A DNA stretch of 64,000 nt from Bacillus sp. Marseille-Q3570 (GCF_946151055.1 NZ_CAMGYZ010000015.1:40450-104449); one strand, 5' to 3'; shown: positions 19,001 through 27,419, counted from the first letter of the stretch. Program-made: numbers and translations. The notes: generated by a model not told the origin, from the sequence alone.

Positions 19001-20531
19001 GCTTCTCGGACAATACAGCAAGAGGTGTATCATTCCCCATCGAACCGATCGGATCTTTCTGTTCATTGACCATCGGGACGATGTTTTTGGTAATCTCCTC
19101 ATTCGTAAACCCGTGTGTAATCTGATAGGTTAATAGCTGATCATCTGACAACCCTTCAAAACTCTGGTCATCGATGCGACCATTCAGTTGGACCAATGAT
19201 TCATTCAGCCATTTTCTGTATGGGTGCTCAGTTGCGATTGAACGTTTTATATCGTCATTCAATAATACTTCATGCTTTTCAAGGTCGATCAGAATCATTT
19301 CACCAGGGGCAAGACGCCCTTTCTGAGCAACTCTATCCTGTTCGACATCCAGTACGCCTACTTCTGATGAGAAGATGATCGTATTGTCATCTGTCAAATA
19401 ATAACGGGCTGGACGTAGGCCATTTCGGTCGATAGAAGCACCGATCTGCCTGCCGTTCGTATAGGCAAGTGCTGTAGGACCATCCCATGGTTCCATGATA
19501 CAGCTTAAATATTCAAAACAAGCCCGCTCAGGATCTTTCATCTGTTCATTGAAATCCCATGCTTCAGGCACCATCAACATAGCCGTATGGGAAATCGACC
19601 TTCCATTCATCACCAGGTACTCGAAAGCCTGGTCGAGCATACCTGAATCGCTGCCCTCAGTTGAAATGACAGGAAGAAGCTCTTTGTGTCTTTCTCCGAA
19701 CACATTGGATACAGCAGTGCTTTCCCTTGCTTTCATCCAATTCACATTGCCGGTGATGGTATTGATTTCACCGTTATGCATGATCATTCTGTTCGGATGT
19801 GCTCTTTCCCACGAAGGAAACGTATTCGTACTATATCTTGAATGGACCATGCCGAACATCGACGTACAAGCTGGGTCATCAAGATCAAGGTAGAATTGAT
19901 CCAATTGGTAGGATGTGAGCATACCTTTATAAACAATGGTACTTGGTGACAGGCTAGCAATGTAAAATGGGCCCTCTTGTACATCTGTTTCATCAACGAC
20001 ACGTTTTTCAATAATCCTACGAATTAGATATAGACGTTGTTCGAACTTTTGAACCGAGCGGATATCATCTGGTCGTTTAATGAAGATTTGACGAATAAAA
20101 GGCATCGTTTGTCTAGAGGTTGACGTAACGATTTCTTCATTTACAGGGACCGTCCTCCAACCGATCAATTGGAGGTTTTCTTCTTCTGCAATTTCTTCAA
20201 TAAGACTTTCAATCTGGCTCCGTACCTTCTGCTCTTGCGGAAGGAACAACATACCGACAGCATATTCTCCTTGTTTCGGCAGGAAATTGTTCCATTTTTT
20301 TCTGAATAGCTGATCTGGTATTTGTACCATGATTCCAGCTCCGTCCCCAGAGTCTGGGTCTGACCCCTGGCCACCTCTATGCTCAAGTCGACAAAGCATT
20401 GTAATAGCATCTTTAATTGTTTGATGTGTAGCTACCCCATCAACTTTTGCGACAAATCCGATTCCACAAGCATCACTCTCAAAATCAGGATCATATAATC
20501 CTTGTTTTTGTGGAAGACCAGTTCGAATCAT
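16014..20531 (-). CDS. gltA: glutamate synthase large subunit
   Basis: The 1505-residue alpha subunit has the normal length. After a 21-residue propeptide, Cys22 (ACGIGF) becomes the N-terminal nucleophile of the glutaminase domain (about 22-420). The central domain (about 480-780) is followed by the FMN-binding synthase domain (about 840-1200) with AQGAKPGEGGHLPG and the 3Fe-4S cysteine cluster CHLDTCPVG. A C-terminal beta-helix (about 1270-1480) completes it. GGGGTGATACT leads into the ATG. A gltC-dependent promoter lies upstream, and gltC is divergent. Confidence 0.97.
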   Translation of the reverse strand: MIRTGLPQKQGLYDPDFESDACGIGFVAKVDGVATHQTIKDAITMLCRLEHRGGQGSDPDSGDGAGIMVQIPDQLFRKKWNNFLPKQGEYAVGMLFLPQEQKVRSQIESLIEEIAEEENLQLIGWRTVPVNEEIVTSTSRQTMPFIRQIFIKRPDDIRSVQKFEQRLYLIRRIIEKRVVDETDVQEGPFYIASLSPSTIVYKGMLTSYQLDQFYLDLDDPACTSMFGMVHSRYSTNTFPSWERAHPNRMIMHNGEINTITGNVNWMKARESTAVSNVFGERHKELLPVISTEGSDSGMLDQAFEYLVMNGRSISHTAMLMVPEAWDFNEQMKDPERACFEYLSCIMEPWDGPTALAYTNGRQIGASIDRNGLRPARYYLTDDNTIIFSSEVGVLDVEQDRVAQKGRLAPGEMILIDLEKHEVLLNDDIKRSIATEHPYRKWLNESLVQLNGRIDDQSFEGLSDDQLLTYQITHGFTNEEITKNIVPMVNEQKDPIGSMGNDTPLAVLSEKPQLLFNYFKQLFAQVTNPPIDAIREKGVTSTTSYLGPKSNVLEEGPQHCKRIRLYTPILRKQEYEEIIHNGRNDFLSKKISYCFSADKGAASLESRLEEIFEKVEATIAQGTPLIVLTDRDMNENKVPIPSLLMVSGLHHFLVRKGLRTKASIIVETAEARDVHQFSMLIGFGADMIYPYLAYRTIEDLISQEHITDHDYEEAVERYREAATSGIVKVMSKMGISTIQSYRGAQTFEAIGIDEGVIAKYFAGTASKLSGIGLETIAEESLKRHRKAFVEKDFLLESGGAMQWRKNGEYHSFNPETIHTLQHACRTNNKELYERFSELASNESITYLRDLLDIKTKSEPIPLEQVEPAEAIFKRFKTGAMSYGSLSKEAHEILAVAMNRIGGKSNSGEGGEDPDRFIPDKNGDIRKSAIKQVASGRFGVNSHYLSSADEIQIKMAQGAKPGEGGHLPGKKVHPWIAEVRKSTPGVGLISPPPHHDIYSIEDLSQLIYDLKHANPNARISVKLVAKSGVGTIAAGVAKGKADVILISGYEGGTGASPKTSIRHAGLPWELGLAEAHQTLVLNNLRDKVVVETDGKLMTGKDVVKAALLGAEEYGFSTAPLVVLGCILMRACHLDTCPVGIATQNPELRKKFMGEAEHVVNYMRFIAEEIREIMAQLGVKTLDELIGRTDLLKLNEKSYQHPKAKQMDLSPLLIQSDEEWKKKDRPYRTEYDENHLDLAEIIPTVENNIINQKPISLTLPIRNTDRAVGTRLGYEVTKRYGGKGLPEDTIDLTFNGSAGQSFGAFVPKGITLRVNGDANDYVGKGLSGGKIIVAPSSKSIVRQMEEVIIGNVSLFGATDGEVYINGSAGERFAVRNSGVHAVVEGLGDNGCEYMTGGKVIVLGSIGKNFAAGMSGGIAYIWNPDQRSVKRQCNREMVLFEKLEDYDEIQNIHAMLLRHVQYTGSKRAKQLLSNWNETVSHFVKIIPEEFKRTLTENENDREKIAKIPN

Positions 20532-20637
20532 AGTATCACCCCATCTGCATTTATTTTAATGTTAGGTATCTATACCCGATAATTCATTGTTTTTCCACTA
20601 TTCATTTCGAAAATTTCTGACAAAAAGGTTTGTTTTC

Positions 20638-20704
20638 ATATTAGGGGTTTTCTGTTATGCTTTCAATATATAAATTCGATAGAATTGATCTCATTTTGAG
20701 ATCA
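20638..20704 (-). promoter_or_regulatory. gltA promoter and GltC box
   Basis: On the minus strand TTGAAA (20666-20661) and TAATAT (20643-20638) with 17 bp between them form the gltA promoter. Upstream of it, at 20686-20704, is a perfect palindrome TGATCTC-ATTTT-GAGATCA. It contains ATCTC-N5-GAGAT, the dyad known as box I for GltC in B. subtilis. GltC activates gltAB and represses its own gene from this region when 2-oxoglutarate is plentiful. The box centre is about 29 bp upstream of the gltA -35 hexamer and directly before gltC. Confidence 0.82.
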
Positions 20705-20723
20705 AGCGCTTACAAGGGTTGAT

Positions 20724-21632
20724 ATGATGGAACTTAGACAAATCAAATATTTTATAAAAGTTGCAGAAATGGAGCATGTCAGCGACGCGGCTGCAGAGTT
20801 ACACGTTGCACAATCTGCAGTCAGTCGTCAAATTGCGAATCTTGAAGAAGAATTGGGTGTGAAGCTCTTCTTCAGAGAAGGCAGGAACATCCGGTTGACC
20901 CCAGTCGGAAGGATCTTTTTGGATCATGTCAAGATAGCTATCGTCGAGTTAGATAAAGCAAAACAAGAGGTCTATGAATTCTTGAATCCAGAAACGGGGA
21001 CAATCCGGCTCGGTTTTCCGACCAGCCTTGCTGCAAAAACGTTGCCACAGGTCATTTCTGCATTCCGGAAAGAGCATCCACAGATCGGGTTCCAATTACG
21101 TCAGGGTACGGTACCAGAATTGACGACTGCGGTCATCCAGGGGCATATCGATCTCGCCTTTGTTTCCCCAGTACCTAAGAAACAAATGGATGTTAAGGGA
21201 CAAATCTTTTTTACAGAGAAGGTAATGGCTCTACTTCCACTCAATCACCCATTAGCGGATGAGCCCTATCTCCGGTTGGTTCAATTACGACATGATTCCT
21301 TCGTACTCTTTCGTCAAGGATACAATTTGAGGGATACTGTAATGCGCGCCTGCCAACAGGTTGGATTCAACCCACGGATTGCTTTTGAAGGTGAGGATGT
21401 CGATACGATAAAAGGGCTCGTATCTGCGGGACTTGGTGTCAGCCTGTTACCTGAAATTACACTCCATGGACCGAGGGAACAGGAATGGAAGGCGGTAGAA
21501 ATCGTGGAACCGAATGTAACAAGGACGGTCGGCATCGTCATTCCACAAAACCGTGAACTTGCACCATCTGAAAAAATCTTTTTCGAGTTCCTTAAACAAT
21601 TCTATGAAAAACTGAACCGGTTCGGTGAATAA
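20724..21632 (+). CDS. gltC: LysR-type activator of glutamate synthase
   Basis: A 302-residue LysR regulator. The winged helix at residues 2-60 includes ELRQIKYFIKVAE, HVAQSAVSRQIANLEEELG and FFREGRNIRLTPVG, very close to GltC. The effector domain (about 90-295) has GTIRLGFPTSLA, DDIDLAFVSPVP-like and GEDVDTIKGLVSAGLGVSLLP segments. GltC senses 2-oxoglutarate versus glutamate and switches on gltA-gltB. It is divergent from gltA, with the GltC box 20 bp before its start, which also fits autorepression. A terminator follows directly. Confidence 0.95.
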   Translation: MMELRQIKYFIKVAEMEHVSDAAAELHVAQSAVSRQIANLEEELGVKLFFREGRNIRLTPVGRIFLDHVKIAIVELDKAKQEVYEFLNPETGTIRLGFPTSLAAKTLPQVISAFRKEHPQIGFQLRQGTVPELTTAVIQGHIDLAFVSPVPKKQMDVKGQIFFTEKVMALLPLNHPLADEPYLRLVQLRHDSFVLFRQGYNLRDTVMRACQQVGFNPRIAFEGEDVDTIKGLVSAGLGVSLLPEITLHGPREQEWKAVEIVEPNVTRTVGIVIPQNRELAPSEKIFFEFLKQFYEKLNRFGE

Positions 21633-21636
21633 TAGG

Positions 21637-21667
21637 AAAAGAGGCTGATATTTGCTCAGCCTCTTTT
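21637..21667 (+). terminator. gltC terminator
   Basis: Twelve-base arms AAAAGAGGCTGA and TCAGCCTCTTTT match perfectly around a seven-base loop. The T-run is part of the right arm. It begins 5 bp after the gltC stop; the mirror run of A means it can also stop minus-strand transcription. Confidence 0.9.
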
Positions 21668-21723
21668 AATATGTCTTTTCTTAAAGATTGTTACTTTTGG
21701 GCCAATTTTGGTAATGAACCACA

Positions 21724-21990
21724 TTGTGCAAATTGATTGGAGAGTCAGGTGCGAGACTCCTGCGGAATCAGCGTGCCTACTACCTGAATAATCTCCTCGC
21801 AAGGCATGCGACGAGGAAGCTCGCTTCGACAGGACATTCTTGTAGACGCAGGAGCACAAATGCTTCCTTGAAAAGGAGACTCCTGAGGTCGCTAAGCGAC
21901 GAGTGGGCTCACCGCACGCCCCGCGGAAAGCGAGCATCCTGGAGCGGAAATCAACGACTTTCAAGAGCCACAGCGTATGCAAAACAGTCT
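21724..21990 (-). repeat. repeat family A, copy 2 (short form)
   Basis: Read on the minus strand this matches the copies at 9.4 and 34.0 kb from AGTCGTTGATTTCC to GAGTCTCGCACC. It lacks the inner block of about 65 bp (GACAAGGAAAGCTTC onward) present in the other two, joining CCGCAG directly to GAGTCTCGC. It fills most of the gap between gltC and the PrmA-like gene; nothing else is seen there. Confidence 0.8.
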
Positions 21991-22025
21991 TTAATAACTA
22001 TAGTTCTATTCACAATCATTACTCT

Positions 22026-22895
22026 CTATGGCATTAAACTGAATTGCATCGTCACCCATTCATTACTCTTTTTCGTGTCAATCAGTTGATAGCCATTCGT
22101 TATAAAATAATCCACTAGTTTATCCATGCTCCACTCGACGATTCCGGAGATAAGGAAATGATTCACTTTACGATCAAAGAGATCCTGTTTCTCCATGATA
22201 CGTATCGTTTCATCTGAACCAATATTAATGAAAACCCAATCAATCGACATCGGGGTTTTAAATTTTTCATGGATCAAATCCTTCTGAGCGGGCTGGATTC
22301 CTTTTATATTATTTAATCCAGCGTTAAGTCGTACTTCCCGTTCACAAGGTTCGATGTCAAGTGCAATTACTGTCTCTGCACCTTTCATTGCTGCCGCGAT
22401 ACTTAGAACACCTGAACCCGTTCCGACATCAATAATAGTTGTATTTGAAAAATCTTTATCCAGAATGACTTTGAGGCAATCTCTGGTTGTTTCATGCGAG
22501 CCTGTTCCGAAGCCTCCCATCGAATCAAGAATGATGGAATATTTGGCAGATGGGTCATTTTCAGGTGAAATGATCTCCCATTCATCATTGATGGAAATGG
22601 CGGGAATCGGCTGTTGCCAATCCTGGGGTATGTATTTCTCATATGTAATCGCATCACATTCAATGTTGAACAGCCTGGTTATTACGTCGATCGTTTCACT
22701 CGGTGACGTTGATTCACTGATGATATGCAGACGAACATTTTGAGTTTCTTCTATTTGATATTGGTACCCGTTTTCGTTACGTGAAACTGCAATAGGTTGA
22801 TTGTAATATATATTGAAAAAACCTGCAGCAGCCAGTTTCTCCATTACTTCATCAGCCTTTACGTATGGTATATCAAACATAAATTGGTATTCCAT
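22026..22895 (-). CDS. PrmA-like class I methyltransferase
   Basis: A 289-residue protein whose C-terminal half is that of ribosomal protein L11 methyltransferases: DSMGGFGTGSHETTRDCL (about 125-142) precedes the SAM-binding TIIDVGTGSGVLSIAA and the acidic VIALDIEP. The N-terminal half is diverged from the PrmA substrate-binding domain, so the substrate may not be L11. The genuine bacillar prmA normally sits beside dnaJ; this copy has no such neighbour. GGAG is six bases before the ATG at 22895, which I prefer to an upstream ATG. Confidence 0.78.
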   Translation of the reverse strand: MEYQFMFDIPYVKADEVMEKLAAAGFFNIYYNQPIAVSRNENGYQYQIEETQNVRLHIISESTSPSETIDVITRLFNIECDAITYEKYIPQDWQQPIPAISINDEWEIISPENDPSAKYSIILDSMGGFGTGSHETTRDCLKVILDKDFSNTTIIDVGTGSGVLSIAAAMKGAETVIALDIEPCEREVRLNAGLNNIKGIQPAQKDLIHEKFKTPMSIDWVFINIGSDETIRIMEKQDLFDRKVNHFLISGIVEWSMDKLVDYFITNGYQLIDTKKSNEWVTMQFSLMP

Positions 22896-22997
22896 GACAC
22901 ACTCCTTATTCATTTTTTCAGATACCGGTATAGTCGATTGAAGGGGTATGCACTTTAGAAAAATTGGCGATGATGGTAACTAAAAAGGTGATTTCAT

Positions 22998-23249
22998 ATG
23001 GAATTATATCGTATTTTCTATACCTTTCGCACAAAAGAATTGAATTTCCTAACCATTACCGGGATGGATATGGTACAACACAAGTTATTTTCGGTATTAG
23101 TATATTCTCCAAACGATTCGATCGACTTGGATCATCCTTTGTCACCAGACATTCCTTCTTCTTTAAAAACTCTATTACTTGAACGAAAGTATAAGATTGA
23201 TACGGGGTATTATGATTTAGCATCATGGGAAACAAATGTCATCCATTAA
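22998..23249 (+). CDS. small hypothetical protein, 83 residues
   Basis: A frame with AAAGGTGA eight bases before its ATG, oriented opposite to both neighbours. The product is soluble and mixed alpha/beta in character (ELYRIFYTFRTKELNFLT start), with no recognisable motif, signal peptide or membrane segment. It is placed tail to tail with the VTT-domain gene, one base apart. I consider it a real gene because of its start signal and lack of a better frame. No function is assigned. Confidence 0.5.
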   Translation: MELYRIFYTFRTKELNFLTITGMDMVQHKLFSVLVYSPNDSIDLDHPLSPDIPSSLKTLLLERKYKIDTGYYDLASWETNVIH

Positions 23250-23250
23250 T

Positions 23251-23910
23251 TTATTGGTCCAGATCGAGTGGTAACCTCGACTTCTTTTGTAACTTTTTAA
23301 TGATATAAGAAATCAGAGCGATGAATACAATGACGACTAAAATAGCGACGATTCGATCCGTATTACCAGTAGCAAGGCTGCTTCCAAAAAAATTCAATAA
23401 AAATACACCAGGAATCATCCCACATAAAGTCCCAGCAACGTATGGCCGGAAACCAACATTAGAAAGACCAGAGGCGATACTAACCAAATCATAATTCAAA
23501 AATGGGACTACCCTTAAGAATAATACGTAATAGAACCCTCTCTCATCAATGCTTTTCTGAAGCTTTTGTGTTCTGTTCCATTGCTGCGCCTGAAACTGAT
23601 GCCCGAATGTCCGTACTATGATAAACGTCAATGAAGCACCAATTAATGTTCCAGTAATCGTCAATAATGTCCCGAGCAGAACCCCGAATGCAAGTCCACC
23701 GGCTATCGAGAGAATCATCATCGGAAAGAAAATGAACGGACGAAGGGAACACAACACTAGATAAATGACAGGTGAAAAGATTCCGAAAGAGACAATCCAG
23801 TCTCTTACGTTTTTCGTGTCATATCCTACATAATTCCGCCCTATCCATACTAAAAGAATGAAAAATAAGATGATCGATCTGTATTTCAGTATTTTCATAA
23901 TGATAGTCAT
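23251..23910 (-). CDS. TVP38/TMEM64 (VTT domain) membrane protein
   Basis: About 219 residues with five hydrophobic segments and the VTT/SNARE-associated core: an FSPVIYLVLCSLRPFIFFP segment, GGLAFGVLLGTLLTITGTLIGASLTFIIVRTFG (about 74-106), and FLRVVPFLNYDLVSIASGLSNV (about 133-154). These proteins sit in the inner membrane and are related to DedA proteins, now linked to lipid scrambling or undecaprenyl phosphate recycling. The direct role of this member is unknown. A TTG two codons upstream is an alternative start sharing the same AGGAGG. Confidence 0.85.
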   Translation of the reverse strand: MTIIMKILKYRSIILFFILLVWIGRNYVGYDTKNVRDWIVSFGIFSPVIYLVLCSLRPFIFFPMMILSIAGGLAFGVLLGTLLTITGTLIGASLTFIIVRTFGHQFQAQQWNRTQKLQKSIDERGFYYVLFLRVVPFLNYDLVSIASGLSNVGFRPYVAGTLCGMIPGVFLLNFFGSSLATGNTDRIVAILVVIVFIALISYIIKKLQKKSRLPLDLDQ

Positions 23911-23995
23911 AAACAAAGCCCTTCCTCCTGAAGAGTCAATATATGTACTCTTTAATAAAAGTGCTACAAGCCTAAACGGGTCACTTCCACTCTTC

Positions 23996-24025
23996 GTTTG
24001 CCCGTGGGAAGAGAGTGAATTTCAC
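23996..24025 (+). repeat. repeat family D, copy 1
   Basis: Thirty bases starting GTTTGCCCGTGGGAAG and ending GAGTGAATTTCAC are nearly repeated at 41094-41130. It lies in the 220-bp gap upstream of the VTT gene and shows no coding or hairpin character by itself. Confidence 0.5.
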
Positions 24026-24036
24026 GAAAACCAACT

Positions 24037-24072
24037 AAAAACAGAGCCTGCTTAAGATAAGCTTGCTCTGTA
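24037..24072 (-). terminator. terminator of the lipoprotein gene
   Basis: ACAGAGC and GCTCTGT pair across a 17-base loop that itself contains an AAGCTTATCTTAAGC dyad; TTTTTAG follows on the minus strand. It lies 66 bp behind the lipoprotein stop and before the VTT gene. Confidence 0.6.
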
Positions 24073-24137
24073 ATATATGTCATGTCAACTGATTGTGTAC
24101 GTTCGAACATGACGTTAATTTACATAATATTTTTATG

Positions 24138-24587
24138 TTATCCTTCGTCTTTTGATAATTTGACTAAAGATTTGATTTTCTTATGGATTTTCGCTTCACT
24201 ATATTGTTTTTCAGCATATTTTTTTTCGAATTTATCCATTTCCATGAAGATTTTTTTATCGGGAGAGACAGTAACATCCATTTCAGGGTACTTCTTCTCT
24301 ACTTTCTTCTTCACTTTTTTCGTAATTTCCTTCAATTGAAAACGATCTACAGTTGTAATCTTGATAGCAATCAATAAATCGTCCTGTGCTTGCATGATTT
24401 TAACATCCTCTACCCCTTTCATCTGTTTTATGTTCTTTTCTAATGAGGTTCCTTCCTCAGTCGCCATTTCCTGTGTTGTAATCGTATTTTGTTTTTCTGT
24501 CTTCTGTTCAAAATTACATCCTGCCAGAAAAGAAATCAACACAATAACCGTCCAAAGCATCTTCATTCGGAATTGAAATTGTAACAT
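24138..24587 (-). CDS. YhcN/YlaJ-type sporulation lipoprotein
   Basis: A 149-residue secreted lipoprotein: a lysine-containing N-terminus, a hydrophobic h-region and lipobox LAGC with Cys24 as the lipidated residue. The mature part carries a compact domain with GVEDVKIMQAQDDLLIAIK (about 57-75) and a lysine-rich helix, the BON-like pattern of YhcN/YlaJ proteins found in spore membranes. AAAGGTGA supports the start used. It lies 21 bp behind the glycosyltransferase gene, so they may be co-transcribed. Confidence 0.72.
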   Translation of the reverse strand: MLQFQFRMKMLWTVIVLISFLAGCNFEQKTEKQNTITTQEMATEEGTSLEKNIKQMKGVEDVKIMQAQDDLLIAIKITTVDRFQLKEITKKVKKKVEKKYPEMDVTVSPDKKIFMEMDKFEKKYAEKQYSEAKIHKKIKSLVKLSKDEG

Positions 24588-24608
24588 CCTGCTATCTCAC
24601 CTTTCACC

Positions 24609-25733
24609 TTATGATAATTTTAAATGTCCAAATTTACGATTTTGTTCAATCAGTTCTGTGAATAAAGTTGGGTAATCGACTGTTTCAATCCTTTGATGAT
24701 ATAGCTGTATTTGTTCCTGTAACTCTTTGGAATAGATTGGGTCATCCAGATTGTTTAAAATTTGATTCTCAACGTTCATTTCAACGTTAATGCAATAGCC
24801 TAATCCCCGCTTTTTCAAGTAATTCAAGTTATATTCTTCCTGGCCAGGCAGGCAGTCATTGATAAAAATCGGAATCCTCTTCATAAGGGATTCCGCCAAC
24901 GTCACACCTCCAGGCTTAGTGATGATGGCATCGCTGTGTTCATACATATCATTCATTTCAACTTTTGAATCAATATATGGATAGGTGGTGATGTATTTAT
25001 TATCAAGCCCTTTAACCTGGCTCAATAGCCGATAGTTTTTACCGCATAAAACTGTATAATGTAACCTTCCAGAAGGAGGGATTTCTTTTATGAAGTCTAA
25101 AATATGCCCAGCCCCTTGATTACCACCTGTAAGCAATACACGATATTGCTTCTTTACCTGATGAGTCTTCCTTGCAACAGGAGTAATATGTCGATTTACT
25201 GGAATCCCGCTTGTTAAAATCTTTTGGGGGGCTACCCCGTCTTGGATAAGTTCTTCCCTGAAATCTTCATCTGGGACTAAATGTAAATCAACAGCTGTTC
25301 TCCCCCAGAGGTTATTGATGAAGTAATCCGTATATATATTGACGATAGGAATGTTTAATTCTCCGGCAGCTTTTAAATGGTTGACCAGGTATGACGGTAA
25401 AGCATGAGTACAGATGATAAGATCAGGTTGTTTCCTTGCAATAATTTCACGTGTACTCTTCAAGAACAGTTTTTGATAAAACTTATGAGAAAAATTATTC
25501 TCCTTCTGAGAGTTGGCTAACCTTTTGTATACGTTGCTATAGAACGCCGGCCCGTTTTTGATCCAGCTTAAATAAACCTGCGAAACGGCCAATTCACCTT
25601 TCCCATATATAGAGGAAAGGAGCTCTATTTTTTCACAAGCGAATAGATCATCCAATTCAGAACGAATGGTATCGGCTACATGATGATGCCCTGATGAAAT
25701 TGTTAACAATGGCATGATTAGGACCTTTTTCAT
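24609..25733 (-). CDS. ykoN: MGDG synthase/UgtP-like glycosyltransferase (YkoN-like)
   Basis: A 374-residue GT-B glycosyltransferase. The N-terminal domain starts VLIMPLLTISSGHHHVADTI, the MGDG-synthase signature with GHxxxA. The C-terminal domain has VLLTGGNQGAGHILDF and the donor-site SDAIITKPGGVTLAESL (about 280-296). Relatives move sugars from UDP-sugars to diacylglycerol or other lipids at the inner membrane face. Its neighbours are homologues of YkoP and YkoQ, as in B. subtilis, which suggests YkoN. The ATG at 25733 with AAGGT is preferred to one six codons upstream. Confidence 0.78.
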   Translation of the reverse strand: MKKVLIMPLLTISSGHHHVADTIRSELDDLFACEKIELLSSIYGKGELAVSQVYLSWIKNGPAFYSNVYKRLANSQKENNFSHKFYQKLFLKSTREIIARKQPDLIICTHALPSYLVNHLKAAGELNIPIVNIYTDYFINNLWGRTAVDLHLVPDEDFREELIQDGVAPQKILTSGIPVNRHITPVARKTHQVKKQYRVLLTGGNQGAGHILDFIKEIPPSGRLHYTVLCGKNYRLLSQVKGLDNKYITTYPYIDSKVEMNDMYEHSDAIITKPGGVTLAESLMKRIPIFINDCLPGQEEYNLNYLKKRGLGYCINVEMNVENQILNNLDDPIYSKELQEQIQLYHQRIETVDYPTLFTELIEQNRKFGHLKLS

Positions 25734-25879
25734 GGGATAGAACCTTCTCATTTTTACTCTTAGTGTTTGGAAACAATCCGAAATAATTCCTGTGGTTTTC
25801 TAACCTGTTATTTCCATCATTACAATACAAATTTAGGCTAAAAATAATGGGGAGAAAATGTATGTAAGGAGTTTAAGAT

Positions 25880-26443
25880 ATGGAATTTATAAGGAGCTCT
25901 GCAATTTCCATTTGGAGTATATTAGATCCATTGTATTATTCACTTACCCGATTGACGTATATTGAAAAAGACTCGCCTGCAAAGTGCATTTTCAGAGTCA
26001 GACTGACGAAATACAAAGGATATCCTACCTTGTTGGAAGATGGAACACAAATCAATAAGAACGATCTGATGATCAAGATCCATCTTCACAATGTCAGGCT
26101 GATCAAAGAGATGCGTAACGCGAAGAATGATTTTCAAAAAGTAATCCAAATATACCGATGCGTCCAACAGTCCATGCCATACTTAGCTGCTTATGTGGAA
26201 AAACACGAACAGCTTGGCGAAATTAAAGGGATCATTGGGATCACCCTCATCAATAAAGGAACAAATAAGCTCGGATTTGAATCCTTCGAATTGAAAAGTA
26301 AGCTTTACCGAGTATTTAAATTGACCTCACTATTACCGATCTATTTATTGTCGAATCAGAATAAAAATGGCATTTTTGGAACAGAACCGAGGTATTTGAT
26401 GATGTCCAAAGATAGGCTGATTGGTCGGTATAACTTGAAATAA
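25880..26443 (+). CDS. ykoP: conserved YkoP-like protein
   Basis: A 187-residue soluble-looking protein that begins near the start of a divergent transcript, 146 bp from the YkoN-like gene. The IWSILDPLYYSLTRL start, FRVRLTKYKG and KNDLMIKIHLHNVRL segments fit my recollection of the YkoP group, a small family that travels with YkoN and YkoQ. Its biochemical role is unknown. Placement before a YkoQ-like phosphoesterase on the same strand (71 bp apart) is the main contextual support. Naming is by context and moderate resemblance. Confidence 0.6.
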   Translation: MEFIRSSAISIWSILDPLYYSLTRLTYIEKDSPAKCIFRVRLTKYKGYPTLLEDGTQINKNDLMIKIHLHNVRLIKEMRNAKNDFQKVIQIYRCVQQSMPYLAAYVEKHEQLGEIKGIIGITLINKGTNKLGFESFELKSKLYRVFKLTSLLPIYLLSNQNKNGIFGTEPRYLMMSKDRLIGRYNLK

Positions 26444-26514
26444 CAACAATTTACATCATTTACCGGTTCCAATCCCCTCTGAATTTCCTATAATTGTATA
26501 TGGGAGGGGATTGG

Positions 26515-27360
26515 ATGTTTATTTTGTTATCGGCTATTTTGATTTCAGCTTTCGCCATATATAGAGCTTATATCAATACTAAGGATGTAACTTTAAAAAG
26601 AATCAAAGTTTTGAGTAATGATAAAGGACCTCAGACGAACTTACGAATCCTGCAAATTTCGGACATGCATTTAGAGAACATTTCGGTTACTCCTGAAGAA
26701 ATTCATGAGAAACTGAAAAACGAAAAGATTGATTTGATTGCACTTACTGGCGATTATCTTGATCGTAAAAAAACGCTTACGAAGCTCCCTGCTTATCTAG
26801 AGGTTTTTCAAAAGCTTGATCCAACCTATGGAATCTATGCTGTTTTCGGCAACCATGATTATGTATTGAATGATAAGTCATTTGATAAACTAGAAAAAAT
26901 ATTGAATATGTATGATTGTAAGACGTTACGTAATGAGCACGAGATGATTACGATAAACGGTCATACTGTCAATCTTATTGGGATCGATGATTTTGGCACA
27001 GGAAAGAGTGATCTTGAGAAATCTTATAAAGGGCTGCCAGTATCTGATTATAATCTGGTCCTTACTCATGACCCGAATATTGTATTGGATCTCAATCAAC
27101 AACACTTCGATTATTTATTATCTGGTCATTTCCATAATGGTCAGATTCATTGGCCGAAGCCATACCACCTTGCGAAAATGGGAAAATTGGCTCGTCAAAA
27201 AATTGTCCAGGGACTTCATCATATGTATGAGAAACCATTTTATATCAGTGAAGGGTTAGGACAAACGGGCATCAACATACGTGTAGGTTCACGCCCTGAG
27301 ATTACAATACATGAAGTAGGAATTACAAAAGCCGAAGCTTCCGGGAATGCCGCTTCATGA
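26515..27360 (+). CDS. ykoQ: membrane-anchored metallophosphoesterase (YkoQ-like)
   Basis: A 281-residue calcineurin-like phosphoesterase with one N-terminal membrane helix (residues 1-20). The five metal motifs are in order: LQISDMHLE (D-x-H), LTGDYLD (GD), VFGNHDYV (GNHD), LVLTHDP (H), and LLSGHFHNGQ (GHxH). Relatives such as YkuE/LpxH-like enzymes cleave phosphate esters of lipids or nucleotides. GGGAGGGG five bases before the ATG at 26515 decides the start. Downstream is a shared terminator. It forms the ykoP-ykoQ pair. Confidence 0.88.
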   Translation: MFILLSAILISAFAIYRAYINTKDVTLKRIKVLSNDKGPQTNLRILQISDMHLENISVTPEEIHEKLKNEKIDLIALTGDYLDRKKTLTKLPAYLEVFQKLDPTYGIYAVFGNHDYVLNDKSFDKLEKILNMYDCKTLRNEHEMITINGHTVNLIGIDDFGTGKSDLEKSYKGLPVSDYNLVLTHDPNIVLDLNQQHFDYLLSGHFHNGQIHWPKPYHLAKMGKLARQKIVQGLHHMYEKPFYISEGLGQTGINIRVGSRPEITIHEVGITKAEASGNAAS

Positions 27361-27363
27361 AAC

Positions 27364-27419
27364 AAAGCTGATTCAAGTCTAGAACTCATCAGAGATAGGC
27401 TTCAATCAGCTTTTTTTAA
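27364..27419. terminator. bidirectional terminator between ykoQ-like and GDSL genes
   Basis: AAAGCTGATTCAAG and CTTCAATCAGCTTT pair with one mismatch and end in TTTTTTT on the plus strand. The leftward gene's stop lies inside the right side of the hairpin, so both convergent genes use it. Confidence 0.8.

Noticed and set aside
16101..20011. Numerous open frames of 60-130 codons opposite or within gltA
   Set aside because: All lie inside a well-supported 1505-codon gene in other frames, without start signals.
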